This document shows positions 35,801-45,809 of a DNA stretch of 64,000 nucleotides, one piece after another. Positions within the stretch are counted from its first letter, which is position 1, and each line of letters starts with the position of its first letter. The notes under the pieces were generated by a model. That model was given only the letters and a program-made list of their open reading frames with translations. It searched no databases and had not been told where the DNA came from. This stretch comes from Watersipora subatra (Eukaryota; Bryozoa; Gymnolaemata; Cheilostomatida; Watersiporidae), in NCBI RefSeq assembly GCF_963576615.1, contig NC_088711.1, positions 13,439,869-13,503,868 on the forward strand, given 5' to 3'. Position numbers and translations under genes: made by a program.

Positions 35801-36900
35801 TGGATCTGTCAGCCAGCTTGATGATATTTTCTTCAGCCTCCAATTTTAGATGTTCCAGTGCCGACATTGGACAATGTCCATCTTGGAAAAGTCTTTCCAG
35901 TGTCACCCTTGTCTCATTGGACACAGCGTTCTTGGAGTAAGCTGCAGCTGAGGCTGTCTGATGGTTGTGCCCAGGTTTGAGTTTCACATCTGCCACCGTT
36001 TCATTGTCCCTGAGAATTCAAGTTAAATTGATTTCATTTTAATAAAAAGAAATTCTCTATGCGTTAAAATGAGATTGAACTTGGTGTGTATCTGACACTA
36101 TGACATTAATGGCGGCATAGTTCAAGTACTCAGACTTCAAACGTAGGGAGCTGCTGATGCCAGTAACTCCATCTGTTTAAGTACCAATCTTTTAGAAAAC
36201 TCACAAGAATTCACTCTTCCTTAAATTGATATTAATATAGGCAGGGCAGTTGGTGTCTTTTACATTTCTGTATGTTCTTTTAGCTCCTGTTCTTCGTTTG
36301 TACCCAGTGTGATGTTGGCAGACAGTTCTTAGCTAAAACATGTAATCAAAATAGCTCAGAACAGATACCCATGTGTCCAAAACTCTATTGCTTTGCCATA
36401 CACTTTTAGGTGAACCCCGGAGAGCTTTCGTTTGGGAAGAAAAGCATTTTCGCAATTGAGACACAGGACAATAATTGCAAAACCTGTTCCGCATTGTATA
36501 ATAAGGAGTGTATCGCACAGCTTACTATTTGGTATATTTATCCAATGCAATGATTTAACCTCAATGTATTTGGGGTGCGCTCTTGAAAGAAAAAACCTCT
36601 CATAATAGCCAAGGATAGAAAATCATTGACATAGTACAAAATAAGGTTTTATGTAAGGCGTAAAATATACAACACACTTAGTGTTTTGATTTGATGGGTA
36701 ATAATACTTACACGAAATATCAGTTTCTTAGTTGCGGGTCTTTTGCAACGAGTCCTCCAACGAAAATTGCTTTTGAATCTTGTAAGCCAGCTTTCTATAC
36801 TGGCTTGGCTATTGAGCTCTTTGACGTAGAAATTGAACTCATTTTCTTTCCACTTTAACTCAGTCCTTTGTTCATATGTATAGCCATCTGGTAGTACATT
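29807..36900 (-). CDS. MULE/SWIM transposase-like gene, 14 exons, open throughout
   Basis: Exons read on the minus strand: 36900-36712, 36332-36205, 36009-35773, 35090-34908, 34654-34548, 34305-34210, 34032-33801, 33485-33385, 32795-32578, 31941-31734, 31587-31449, 31284-31222, 30667-30566, 30014-29807. Every junction has AG acceptor and GT donor and matching phase; the summed length (2,211 nt) is divisible by three and no internal stop occurs. Content in order: N-terminal segment; Cys/His zinc-binding exon (CQHHTGYKRR, NCPAYI); MULE DDE core with Asp in FLDASGGMD, Asp in VFMVDDA and Glu in NNTNNFVEA; SWIM finger GLCSCFYGRCGNLCKHIW; basic C-terminus with IGVQPAAVARRKK. It probably binds DNA in the nucleus as a transposase or a domesticated derivative. 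The first exon (37636-37980) looks damaged. Confidence 0.8.
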
Positions 36901-37635
36901 CTGAAAATATTAGAAAAAGTTACAGCACACAACCCCTCTGCGATAAAATGCGCGCACACAAACCCAAAAAGAATACGATATTGTGTGAGTTAATGTGTGG
37001 GACAGGGTGATTACCATATTCATGTACACCCATTAAAAGACATCTGTGCATCAAAACATAACAGATAAATTTCCAGGTTATGTGATGCACTCGAACTCTT
37101 GTTGACTGTTGATGTTGAAAACATGATGTCAAAATTGTTAAAAAGCTCATGCAGATTAATATACTGGGTCAAGCTCCGAAGGGCGTCACAAACAATAACA
37201 TTGATTGTACTTATCCTCTCGTTTCCCTTTCTTTCAACCAATACATTACAATTACAAACAATAGATTTATTTAATATTGATAAATCTAAAGTTATGCTAA
37301 AGCAAGAATTTACATTACATTATTGCAAAAAATTGCGTATAATCTTGGTTAGAGCAAGTATAGTATTAACCATTATTATACCAATTACTTCCCCTCAGAG
37401 GGGAAGTGATTGATTATACATCCTTGGTTAAAGTTACAATATAATTATAATAATATAATAGATGAATAAAATGATGAATAAAAACATATTATTAATTTAA
37501 CTACTATACTGAGTTCAAATTACTAATTTAATTATGAGTTATTTTTAATTATATGTAGGCCTTTCTATATATAAAATAAATAATACAAATAATTTAAATT
37601 TTCCTTATCTATTCAAGATTTCAGAACCAACCTAC

Positions 37636-37980
37636 CGTTGATAACGCATGCCAATCCAGCGTAGCTGTACTACTACTTGGCCTTTGAGATATTATGCGTG
37701 AATAGTTGTGATCATTCATGATATAAGCAACGTAGGTGGTAAATATAAACTGTACAATAAAGCGGAGCCAACTTTGCGCGTAAATTTATCAAAGTCGCTT
37801 CATATTACGCGGGACAAATGTGCTTTTGTGCCTCCTGTCACGAAAGGTTTTTAACACTGTAGCTGTACTACTACAAACTTTGCCTTTGAGATCGGGATAT
37901 CGGATAATTGCGCTTTTGCGCCTCCTGTCACGCGAGTCTTTTGACACCACTTTTGCCACTCGCTCACGGGCCATACTCAT
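37636..37980 (-). pseudogene. First exon of the MULE/SWIM gene, interrupted
   Basis: Minus strand from ATG at 37980: MSMARERVAKVVSKDSRDRR, then SAIIRYPDLKG and VCSSTA. In the inverted partner at 28.1 kb this runs straight into a segment ending at a GTAGG donor. Here about 220 bp intervene, beginning with a partial duplicate (CGTGACAGGAGGCACAAAAG) and ending with a second copy of the GTAGTAGTACAGCTAC block, after which the exon resumes and ends at 37636 before GTAGGTTGG. The end is phase 0 and fits exon 2 at 36900. Either the exon is broken by an imperfect tandem duplication or the insert is spliced out. Confidence 0.55.
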
Positions 37981-38134
37981 GGCCTAGATTTGGGTCTACA
38001 TATATCATTGGCTAATTTGGCAAAATGTTCACGGCGTAAGAAGAAATCACGGGTACTCCGAGCGTTGCGATAGGCGACGGTGAGAAAAAATTTACTTTAT
38101 TTATAAAATAATTTTTTATTGTAATTATAGCTAA

Positions 38135-38370
38135 ACGGATTATATTTAGCCATTACTTGCTAATTATTTCACATTTACGTTTAAACACATTTGCAGTTTC
38201 ATTTTTCTTCCTAATTTATTTTAACAAAAAACTTCTTTCATGATATGAAATTTAAAAGTTGTAGTTGTTTGAAAAAGCTTGAAAACCTTTACAGTGGTTT
38301 TCTTTTTCCTCTTAATTCATTTTGAACTGCTTAAAAATATTTTCTCATGATATGAAGTTTAAAATTTAGA
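38135..38370. repeat. Dispersed repeat, partner of 5825-6060
   Basis: Same order of words as at 5825-6060, including TAGCCATTACTTGCTAATTA and AGCTTGAAAACCTTTACAGT. No coding signal. Confidence 0.6.
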
Positions 38371-38374
38371 ATAA

Positions 38375-38640
38375 TATTTCCATATTATTTCCATTTCCAT
38401 ACCATTTCTATAATTAATCTCCATATTATTTCCATTTCCATAGCATTTCCATAATTTATTTCCATATTATTTCCATTTCAATAACATTTCCCTATTTTAT
38501 TTTCATATTTTTTCCATTTCCATAACATTTCCATAATTCTAAAATAAAATTTCTATATCCATTTCCCTAAAATTATGGAAATATTTATGTTTATGGAAAT
38601 GGATATGGAAAAGTAAACATTTCCATAATATGTTTAGCGA
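38375..38640. repeat. TTTCCAT-rich degenerate tandem repeat with inverted tail
   Basis: About four degenerate ~40-bp units made of TTTCCATATTATTTCCATTT-like words (38375-38535). They are followed by the complementary words (TTATGGAAATGGATATGGAA near 38590-38612), so the array can fold back. Confidence 0.7.
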
Positions 38641-38893
38641 TCCCTGGTAGATATTGAATTGCTTTAAATAATAAGCATATGTTAGAGTAATAAACTATAA
38701 TCATCATTTCTTTAATATGAGCATTATTTACTATTTTAACTGGAAACTCATGATCCTTGTTTAACCATCCTCATGGCTGATGTTATTGATCTAGTCAATC
38801 ACTACGATTGACTAGCACAAAAAAGGGGTGTGGCCTAAACGCTCCTTGTTGGCACCGGAAACGCTCGTGTTGTTATCACTCTAGGGGGAGATA

Positions 38894-38898
38894 ACTCT
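38894..38898. repeat. LTR element target-site duplication, left
   Basis: ACTCT, matching 44221-44225. A 5-bp duplication is normal for Ty3/Gypsy integrases. Confidence 0.65.
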
Positions 38899-39033
38899 AT
38901 GGTTGGTAGATGCTTCTGATAAAGTAAGAGTTTTATTAAGCGTGATACGATCCATGCGATAAGTGACAGGAAGTTGTTTATTGACAGGAAAACACAAAGT
39001 GGGAAGATAACTCTAATGTACGTAATACAACAT
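38899..39033 (-). repeat. 3' LTR
   Basis: About 135 bp, roughly 85-90% identical by eye to 44087-44220. On the minus strand it begins ATGTTGTATTACG and ends CAACCAT. The LTRs are unusually short. Confidence 0.75.
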
Positions 39034-39599
39034 CTCTCTTTCTTCGACAAATATGAACATTGAAAGTGTAACATGTACATAAAAACTTATTGATCGGTAA
39101 GTGATTGTCACATTAATATCAGCAACAGTACGCCGACCTACAGAAGTTATAGAACTTTGAGTGCTGGAATTTGAACCAGGGGCTGACACTACGCTGTTGG
39201 TTTCTCAAGTCGAGCTTCACAGGCTGCCTAACCGTGCGACCAGACCTCGATATATAGGGCCCCTTAAGACTGTTCAGTGGCAGTTTAACATCATCAGCTA
39301 TATCTTCGATTGGTCGTATGTCGATTCGGTTACGACAAATTAAAGTTCCATCTTCGGAGTTTCGGAGAATATAGGATCGAGGAGCATTTGGGGCAGCTAC
39401 TGCTACTTCAGCTTCACGGTTTAAATCTGGAACAAAAACCTGTTGTCTAGGGTCAAGCGGTGACAGTTCTCTGGCGCGGTGTCGGTTGTCACAGGAGGTC
39501 CTGCTTCTCTTTTTCCAATCCTCCTCCCAACACGAATGCTTTAGAAGTTAGGCTTAGAGGCCAAAGTACCGTGATGGTAAGTGCTGGTACAGTCATTTG

Positions 39600-41249
39600 G
39601 AGTTATTGACCCATAAGCAGCTCGGCAGGAGATAATCCATTCTCAAGGAGTGATGTACAATACGCTAGCAATGCAAGATAAGGGTCGGTCTCTTTTTTCA
39701 GCATGAACTTTATTGCTTGATTGCGAGTTCGATTGCGAGTGCTTTGGCGAACTAGGGATGTTTTTAAAGCCATAGCAGGTGACAAATCTTTGAAACTCTA
39801 TCGAAGAGTACTGCAGCCCATTATCTGAAACCAGTAGCTCAGGAATACCTTGGTGTGCAAAGATGCTTTTCATGTGATCAATGATCTCCAGGCTATTTCT
39901 CCAGCTCTTTCAGCGTGGCGACCTCGACGTAGCGAGAATAATAATAAACTAGCCATAGATACCAACAGTCCTTATAAAGGTTGACTGGCAACAAAATTCA
40001 CATTACAGTTACATGTATTTGGTATTAAAAGATTCACCGTGTCTTACTCCGCTGTGTTGTAGGTGCAAAATATGTGGAAATGTGATTACAAGCTCTTGAA
40101 AGCTAAAAAACGAACAGTTAATCGCAGCCATCACGAAACTGTCGTAGATTGATATTTATCAATTTATCAAGAATCAATTTATTTCTCTGACGTAGTCGAT
40201 CCATTTCGTTATTGTTTTGACACGTGGTGTTCTTACGTGAATTGAAAGGCCAATAAAAGGCTCAAGATAAAACTTCTCGTAGCACTAGTTTATGACAAAC
40301 ACTTCCGGTTTTACCAATGAGCTCGTATCAAATATACAGTAGATGCTCGCAACGTTACAGTTTTGTTTCGGCTTGGTCTAATCGTCTAGTCATAATCTGA
40401 TCATGTGACCCATACTTTCTGCCAAACAGTGTGAATAATTTTTGCAGCATTTTTCGACTATCACAAGTAACCAACAGGCTCGTCATGTTTATCAGAGAAT
40501 GATATGCACTCCTTCGAGCTAAGGTTAAAAAATTAAACAAATTTTTACGGTAGGTTTTAAGATATCAGTGCTCAAAGTGACAGCATTACAATGATGATGA
40601 AACAGGCGCGTAAAGACAATAGACATGGTTATATTGAATGCGTGAAGTATATTTGTGACAATATTTCGACGAATGGGGTTGAAAGTGTAAACAGAAGCCA
40701 TCTTGTTCAATTACATCCCATTTAAGCCGTTTTGGAAAGAAATTCTAATCTATGGCAGTTTCGTGATGGCGGCGACTAACTGTTCATTTTTGAGCTTTTA
40801 AGAGCTTGTAATCACAATTCAACATATTTTGCACCTACAACGCAGCAGGGTAAGACATGGTGAACCTTTTGATACAAAATAACTGTAATGTGAATTTTGT
40901 TGCAAGTCAACCTTTAAAATAAAATAGATCACTACCAACACACTCCCATGGGCAAGATGGGAGCTCTGATCTTACCAGTGGCTCTGAAGGAACTCGGGCT
41001 AATTTTCGACACAATTCACATAAGCGTACCATTTTCGCAATTTGTTGCTACATACCAGGCCACCAAATTGACTTCCTTGCTTGCTCTCTGCACTTAGTAA
41101 TGCCTAGATGGCTTTGGTGAACTTTCTGTAGCACTGTGAGAGGGTCAGCAAGCGGAATGATTATTCGATCGTCGAAAATGAGTACTCCATCAATTATGCT
41201 TATCCTAGAGGGATTTTCAAGAAAGGGACCACCAATGAGTCATTGGAAG
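39600..41249 (-). pseudogene. Gypsy integrase, frameshifted and split by family A copy 6
   Basis: On the minus strand, 41249-40919 carries the H2C2 zinc-binding region (VHQSHLGITKCRE, then C-x2-C) and the start of the catalytic core with its first Asp. The core resumes at about 39971 with YYSRYVEVATLKEL and the second Asp in ELLVSDNGLQYSS. An ORF one frame over (39603-39785) has the later part, ending LSPAELLMG. The third catalytic Glu region (near KHSQSNSQS) is eroded. At least one frameshift and one stop add to the transposon insertion. Relatives are ordinary Ty3/Gypsy integrases. Confidence 0.75.
39972..40917 (-). mobile_element. Family A foldback element, copy 6, inside integrase
   Basis: Reverse copy of the long subfamily. 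Right end GTCAACCT-TTAA; left end TTAT-AAAGGTTGAC, a slightly altered TTAA. The host integrase frame runs up to the right end and resumes at the left end at a TTAA-like site, which supports TTAA targeting and shows that family A moved after the retrotransposon inserted. Confidence 0.85.
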
Positions 41250-42134
41250 TCATATACGCAAGCCACTTCGTATTAACAAAGTGGGGAATTTTTGGCAACA
41301 CCTTGTCGTTCTTCTGTGATTCTGTGAGTTTGCTGAGTCTCTCATTGGAGACAGAGTACTGCGAGCATGATTTTCTACTTCTTCCACAAATGCTATGTCC
41401 TCCACAGTAGGAACAGCCTTTGATTGGGAAAATGCATCAGCCACAATATTTTGCTTCCCAAGAACGCGCTCCATCCGGTACAAGAAGTGTAACATGCAAA
41501 TGCCAAATCGTTGAATGCGAGCAGACATTTTGCTGAGTTCTGTGTCACTAAATAAAGAGACGAGTGGTTTGTGGTCGGTTTGAATACTAACAGTCATGCC
41601 TATAATGTAATTTCTGAACTTTTCACATGCCCATACAATGGTGAGGGCTTCTTGTTCAATTGTGGCATATCGTTGCTCTGTGTCGGTGAGTGCTCCCAAT
41701 GCGGCGTAGGCTAACCGAAGTGTGCCATCAAGTTGTACTTGTAGTAATGCAGCACTGATGCCATTCCTACATGCCTCTGACTGGATGATAGTTTTGCAAG
41801 TTAGGTTGTGTACCTCCAGCTCTGCAGATTGGGACAACTCGTCTTTGATGTTAGTGAAGGCTTTAGCTTGCCGGTCTCCCCGATACCACGGACAGTTTTT
41901 GCAGAGCAAGTCCCTGAGAGGTGTACTGAAATCACCTAGACGTATAGTGAACTTACTAAGTTGGTTGGCCATGCCAAGAAAACTCCGCACATCACTCACA
42001 TCTTTTGGTGTCGCAAAATCTCGGTTGCCCTGGATGGCATCAGGGTTAGGTTTAACGCCACTGGAGCTTATTACAAGGCCTAAAAATTTGATGCTGTAAC
42101 AAGCAAACTGACTTTGGGATTCATTTAGTGTCAT
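41250..42134 (-). pseudogene. Gypsy reverse transcriptase C-terminal part and RNase H
   Basis: A 294-codon open frame. It begins in the RT connection region (IKFLGLVISSSGVKPNPDAI, DVRSFLGMANQLSKF) and continues into RNase H (TEQRYATIEQEALTIVWACE, IQTDHKPLVSLF, then NIVADAFSQ). The first RNase H acidic position is Glu (IIQSEAC) rather than the usual Asp. Upstream the frame is lost in the RT palm; downstream it passes into integrase. Confidence 0.8.
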
Positions 42135-43112
42135 ACCGGCTCATACCATTTGATCTAACACAGCCCGGACCTCTGTTATCCTGTTCTTGTTGGTCATTTC
42201 CCAATATACACATGGCAAATTACATCTCTTACGCATCCACATGGCAAATTACTCCTTCAAGGCCATCCAGTACAGTTGATATAATCATCGAGTAAATCTC
42301 AGGGCTGGATGACAACCCAAACGGTAACCGGTTAAAAGCAAAATGGCCAAATGAAGTGAGGAATGTTGTGAGCATTCTGGCTTCAGGGGTTAACGGAATC
42401 TGGTAAAATCCTGAGTTTGCATCTAGCTTGGTAAACAGTTACCAGTGCCTAGCTTTGCCAGGCTCGACTCAACATGGGCCATTGAATAGACTTCTCTCTT
42501 GACTTCTCTGTTTAATTTAGTATAGTCAGCACAAATACGGACACAAAAGTTTGGCTTTAGCACAACCACCATCAAAGAGCACCAGTCACTGGGTTTATCA
42601 ACAGGAAAGATTATATTGTCCTTAACCATCGTTTCGAGTTCTGACTTGACATGATTGAGCAACGGATAAGGTATGGTTCTTGGCGTGTTTACGACATACG
42701 GTTGACAACCTGCTCGCAGTGTGATATTAGTTTCCAGCTTCATACAGCCCAGACCCTGAAACAGCTTAGGAAATTCACATTTAAATTGGTTAGCAGTATG
42801 AACATGGTCAACATTACAACTGACTTTTACCAGACCTAAATGTAACTCAATGCATGCATTTCTACTTAGCAACGCTTTTGTCTGATTGACTACATATAAA
42901 CATTCATAGTGCTCAGCATTATTTACACACAACCTAGCTGAAAAATAGCCTAGCATGAGTACTCTATTATTTCCAGGCTCTACTAAAATCTTATCATTCC
43001 GTTCTAAACTTTGACCAGCACACAAGCTACTTGATATGACAGAAACGTCAGCACCAGTGTCAAGTTTAAACTTCACGGACACAGGTTTGGACTCTGGTTC
43101 ACCCATGTGCAC
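42135..43112 (-). pseudogene. Gypsy protease and reverse transcriptase N-terminal part
   Basis: The ORF 43112-42423 has the aspartic protease motif LDTGADVSVIS near residue 18 and the RT start (PYPLLNHVKSELETMVKDNI, then DWCSLMVVVLK and VRICADYTKLN). It shifts frame near 42423; the following frame contains SGFYQIPL-like and FNRLPFGLSSSPEIYS-like RT motifs. The catalytic YxDD-box region is destroyed near 42220-42260 by an imperfect short duplication: GTAATTTGCCATGTG occurs twice. Confidence 0.8.
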
Positions 43113-43138
43113 ATCGATGCTTTTATCAACGGATTACT

Positions 43139-44009
43139 TTAATTTTGGTTATCCTGGACTTCACCTAGGAAGACCCTCTCTATCTCTGCCTCTACCTCAT
43201 TGATTGACGTACGGCTCTTTGAATCTGGCTTAGGCTTACCAGCTGACATTAAGCATACTTTCGAAAAATGTCCTACTTTGAACATTTCAGGCAAACATCG
43301 CGCAGAGCAAGACAACTTCCTCTCGAATGCTGGTAGTACCCACAGTTTCTGCATGGTTGATGTTGCTCTTGGCTGATAGCCAAAGGGTGAGGGCAGGCGA
43401 TAGCTATTGCAACTCGGCTCACGTCTCTGATGATTATTGCCATGGATAGCGTCGACAGAGGTGTTATCCTCACTGCGACTTAACAACTTCATCTGACGCT
43501 CAACTTGCTCAGTTTGCCTCGCCATGGCAACTGCCTTCTCCTCAGTAAGCTGGTCCAGCTCCATTTTTTGCATCTCTCCGCTAACATCCTTGTCCGCAAG
43601 GCCCACTACGATACGATCTCTAATCTGTTCTGATCTACGATCTCCAAAGTCACATCTATCTGTCATTTGGTTTATTGCACGAATAAATTTCTCAACAGAC
43701 TCACCAGGAAGCTGGTCACGTCTGAAGAATGTCGCTCTCTCAAATATAACATATTTCCTTGGGGAAAAGTATTTGTCAAACCTCTCTTTTTCTTTTTTTA
43801 TAATTTTGTTTGACTTCTGTAGGCAGTCCCAAGCAATTGAAGAATGTTTCGCTTTTAGATCCCATCGTATATAGCAAACTATCTATCTGCAGCTGATCTT
43901 CTTACTTATTTAACTGTGGCAGGCTATGAAATCTACACCATCTGGTGGACCTCCCAGCCCACTTCTTCGGTACAAAGTCAAATTCTGCCGATAGATTAAA
44001 CTTTGCCAT
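43139..44009 (-). pseudogene. Gypsy gag with zinc knuckle, frameshifted
   Basis: It begins with an ATG at 44009 (MAKFNLSAEFDFVPKKW), followed by several stops and shifts. The ORF 43666-43139 covers the central part (SEQIRDRIVVGLADKDVSGE). In 43473-43273 the frame carries CRNCGYYQHSRGSC and the start of a second knuckle; one frame over completes it, giving a CX2CX4HX4C nucleocapsid-type pattern around VGHFSKVC. Confidence 0.7.
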
Positions 44010-44086
44010 ATTTAGCGAACATTAAAAGCGAAAAGATTAACACAAAAGTTCTTACGATGTAATATTAGTACTGGCTACCGTGTGAT

Positions 44087-44220
44087 ATTGTTGGTGGATG
44101 CTTCTGATAAAGTACGAGTTTAGTAAGCGTGATATGATCCATGCGATAGGTGACAGGAAACTGTTTATTGACAGGAAAACACAAAATAGGAAGATAACTC
44201 TAAAGTACATTATACAGCAT
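44087..44220 (-). repeat. 5' LTR
   Basis: Direct repeat of 38899-39033. Shares TGACAGGAAACTGTTTATTG-type sequence and the AGGAAGATAACTCTAA block. Confidence 0.75.
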
Positions 44221-44225
44221 ACTCT
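44221..44225. repeat. LTR element target-site duplication, right
   Basis: ACTCT, matching 38894-38898. Confidence 0.65.
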
Positions 44226-45072
44226 GTCTTATTATTGCAACTATTAATTAGTAGCCAATAAGTTTCCGTGTGTCTAAAATATTTTGCTATTTGTCTGTAT
44301 TCAAAAAACACATGCTACAAATAAAAGTCGCTGCCGAGTTGGAGAATCCATATATTTTCTAATTTTTCAATGACACCTATCACGTTAACGCAGTTAGAAC
44401 ATCCGATAAAAGCCGAAAAAGGCGAAATCGATAAAAAAGAGTGAAGTTATCGATTTAATTGCGGAAATTATAATTCACACCCCAAAATTTTCATTTCCTG
44501 ATGTTGTGCTCGATTCGCCGCAATGCAATGAATTCAACCGGAAAGCAGGCGTTTATTTATTGCGAAATGTTGTATTTTTGTTTTACTATCTATTATTGTT
44601 ATTATTATTATTTACAATAATGTTTACTTTTTATTCAATTTATGGTGCGTTGGTAAGGTAAATTCTCTCAGCCCTAAGGACACTGGAGGAAGGTTGTAAA
44701 CATGATTACTTTGCATAACAAAGTTGTTAGGGTTAGTTACGTAACATTAGTTATACTTATATGGAGGAAGAATAATTATTTATTGAATGATACCCATTTC
44801 TTTATATTTTAGTTAGAATATAAGTACATGTGTATAGAGGGCTAGTAACTAGTCAGTAATCAGTCAGTCACCAGAGGCTTAATTTCGGGACTCTAGTTAT
44901 TACTCTCTGGTCTGTTTATCCGGTCTGCTACCTTCTTCAGCTTCACAGTCACAGATTTACCAGACTTAGGAGCTTTGCCATCAACTAAATATGCTTGGTA
45001 TTAACACTATTGCGTTTCTCCTCTGTTAATGTCTTGCAAACTAAATAAGTATTGTAAAATCGTTTAGGATTC
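44226..45072. other. No gene seen
   Basis: AT-rich, with a TTATTATT simple-sequence patch at 44590-44620. It may include unrecognised upstream remains of the Gypsy relic at 45.1 kb. Confidence 0.4.
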
Positions 45073-45809
45073 TAGCTGATCTTCAAAGGCTGGCCATGGA
45101 TCTCTATTCGACAGGAAAAAATGAGGTAGAGCTTCTGATTATTTCTGCCTATTGCAGTCATTTCGCGGTGGCTGAAAAGGTCATCCAGGCTTCAGCAGCA
45201 AACCTATGCAGAACAGTTAACAGAATTTTTATGCTGTTATATCGTTTCACATAGTATTGTTTCTGATAATGGACCACAGTTTATCCCAGAGCAGTTTGAC
45301 AGACTGATGAAAGAATGGGATGTTGCACACAATGAGCTTTCCTGGAAACCCTCAAGTCAATGGTCATACTGAAAGGCATGTCCAAACCGTTAAAAAATTA
45401 GCAGCAAAGACTGTAGACATCGATTAAGTTGTGATGGTTTATAATGTTAGCTTATTAAAATGGGTACACTTTAGCCTAATTCTTCAAGGGCAGGAGTATA
45501 AGCTCAATGGGTTTTGAAATCGACAGTCCTGCGGATGTTAAGAGGTTGCACATCTTTGAATTTGAATACAGGGACAAACTGGTCCATACCTACAACTCAA
45601 AACACAAAGCTTTGGAGAGAGATGTATTACTTGTGGGAATTCATGTGGTGCTGACTGACCCCAATAGAAAACCATGGAGTGCTATCGTCATTGCATTATC
45701 TGGCAAGGAATTCGCGTCGCAGACAAAGACAGGTGCAACACTGCAACATAACCAAAGGTTTGTCCAAGTAGACAACAGATGTTATCGAAACACCGTACTA
45801 TTGCGTTAG
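45073..45809 (+). pseudogene. Second Gypsy pol relic: integrase core and C-terminal tail
   Basis: Plus strand, several frames. A first-Asp region (DLYSTGKNEVELLIISAYCS) is followed by the second-Asp block HSIVSDNGPQFIPEQFDRLM at about 45245-45305 and a shifted NGHTERHVQTVKK-like third region. The ORF 45507-45809 continues with YNSKHKALERD and a tail in the style of the region after Gypsy integrase cores (PWSAIVIALSGKEF). The orientation is opposite to the LTR element next door, and the sequence is clearly different, so it is a separate family. No LTRs are seen. Confidence 0.7.

Larger units (their letters stand above)
38899..44220 (-). mobile_element. Ty3/Gypsy-type LTR retrotransposon, decayed
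   Basis: Direct LTRs at 38899-39033 and 44087-44220 with ACTCT on both outer sides. Read on the minus strand the order is 5' LTR, gag with zinc knuckle, protease, reverse transcriptase, RNase H, integrase, 3' LTR, the Ty3/Gypsy order. A purine-rich GAAGAAAGAGAG lies just before the 3' LTR, as a polypurine tract should. Every ORF is broken, and a family A element (39972-40917) splits the integrase. It is not autonomous in this copy. No envelope-like gene is seen. Confidence 0.85.

Noticed and set aside
27950-38140. Terminal inverted repeats of a second MULE around the 14-exon gene
   Set aside because: The inverted match at 28.05-28.2 and 37.6-38.0 kb is coding exon sequence, and similarity stops upstream of it. 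No target duplication was found.
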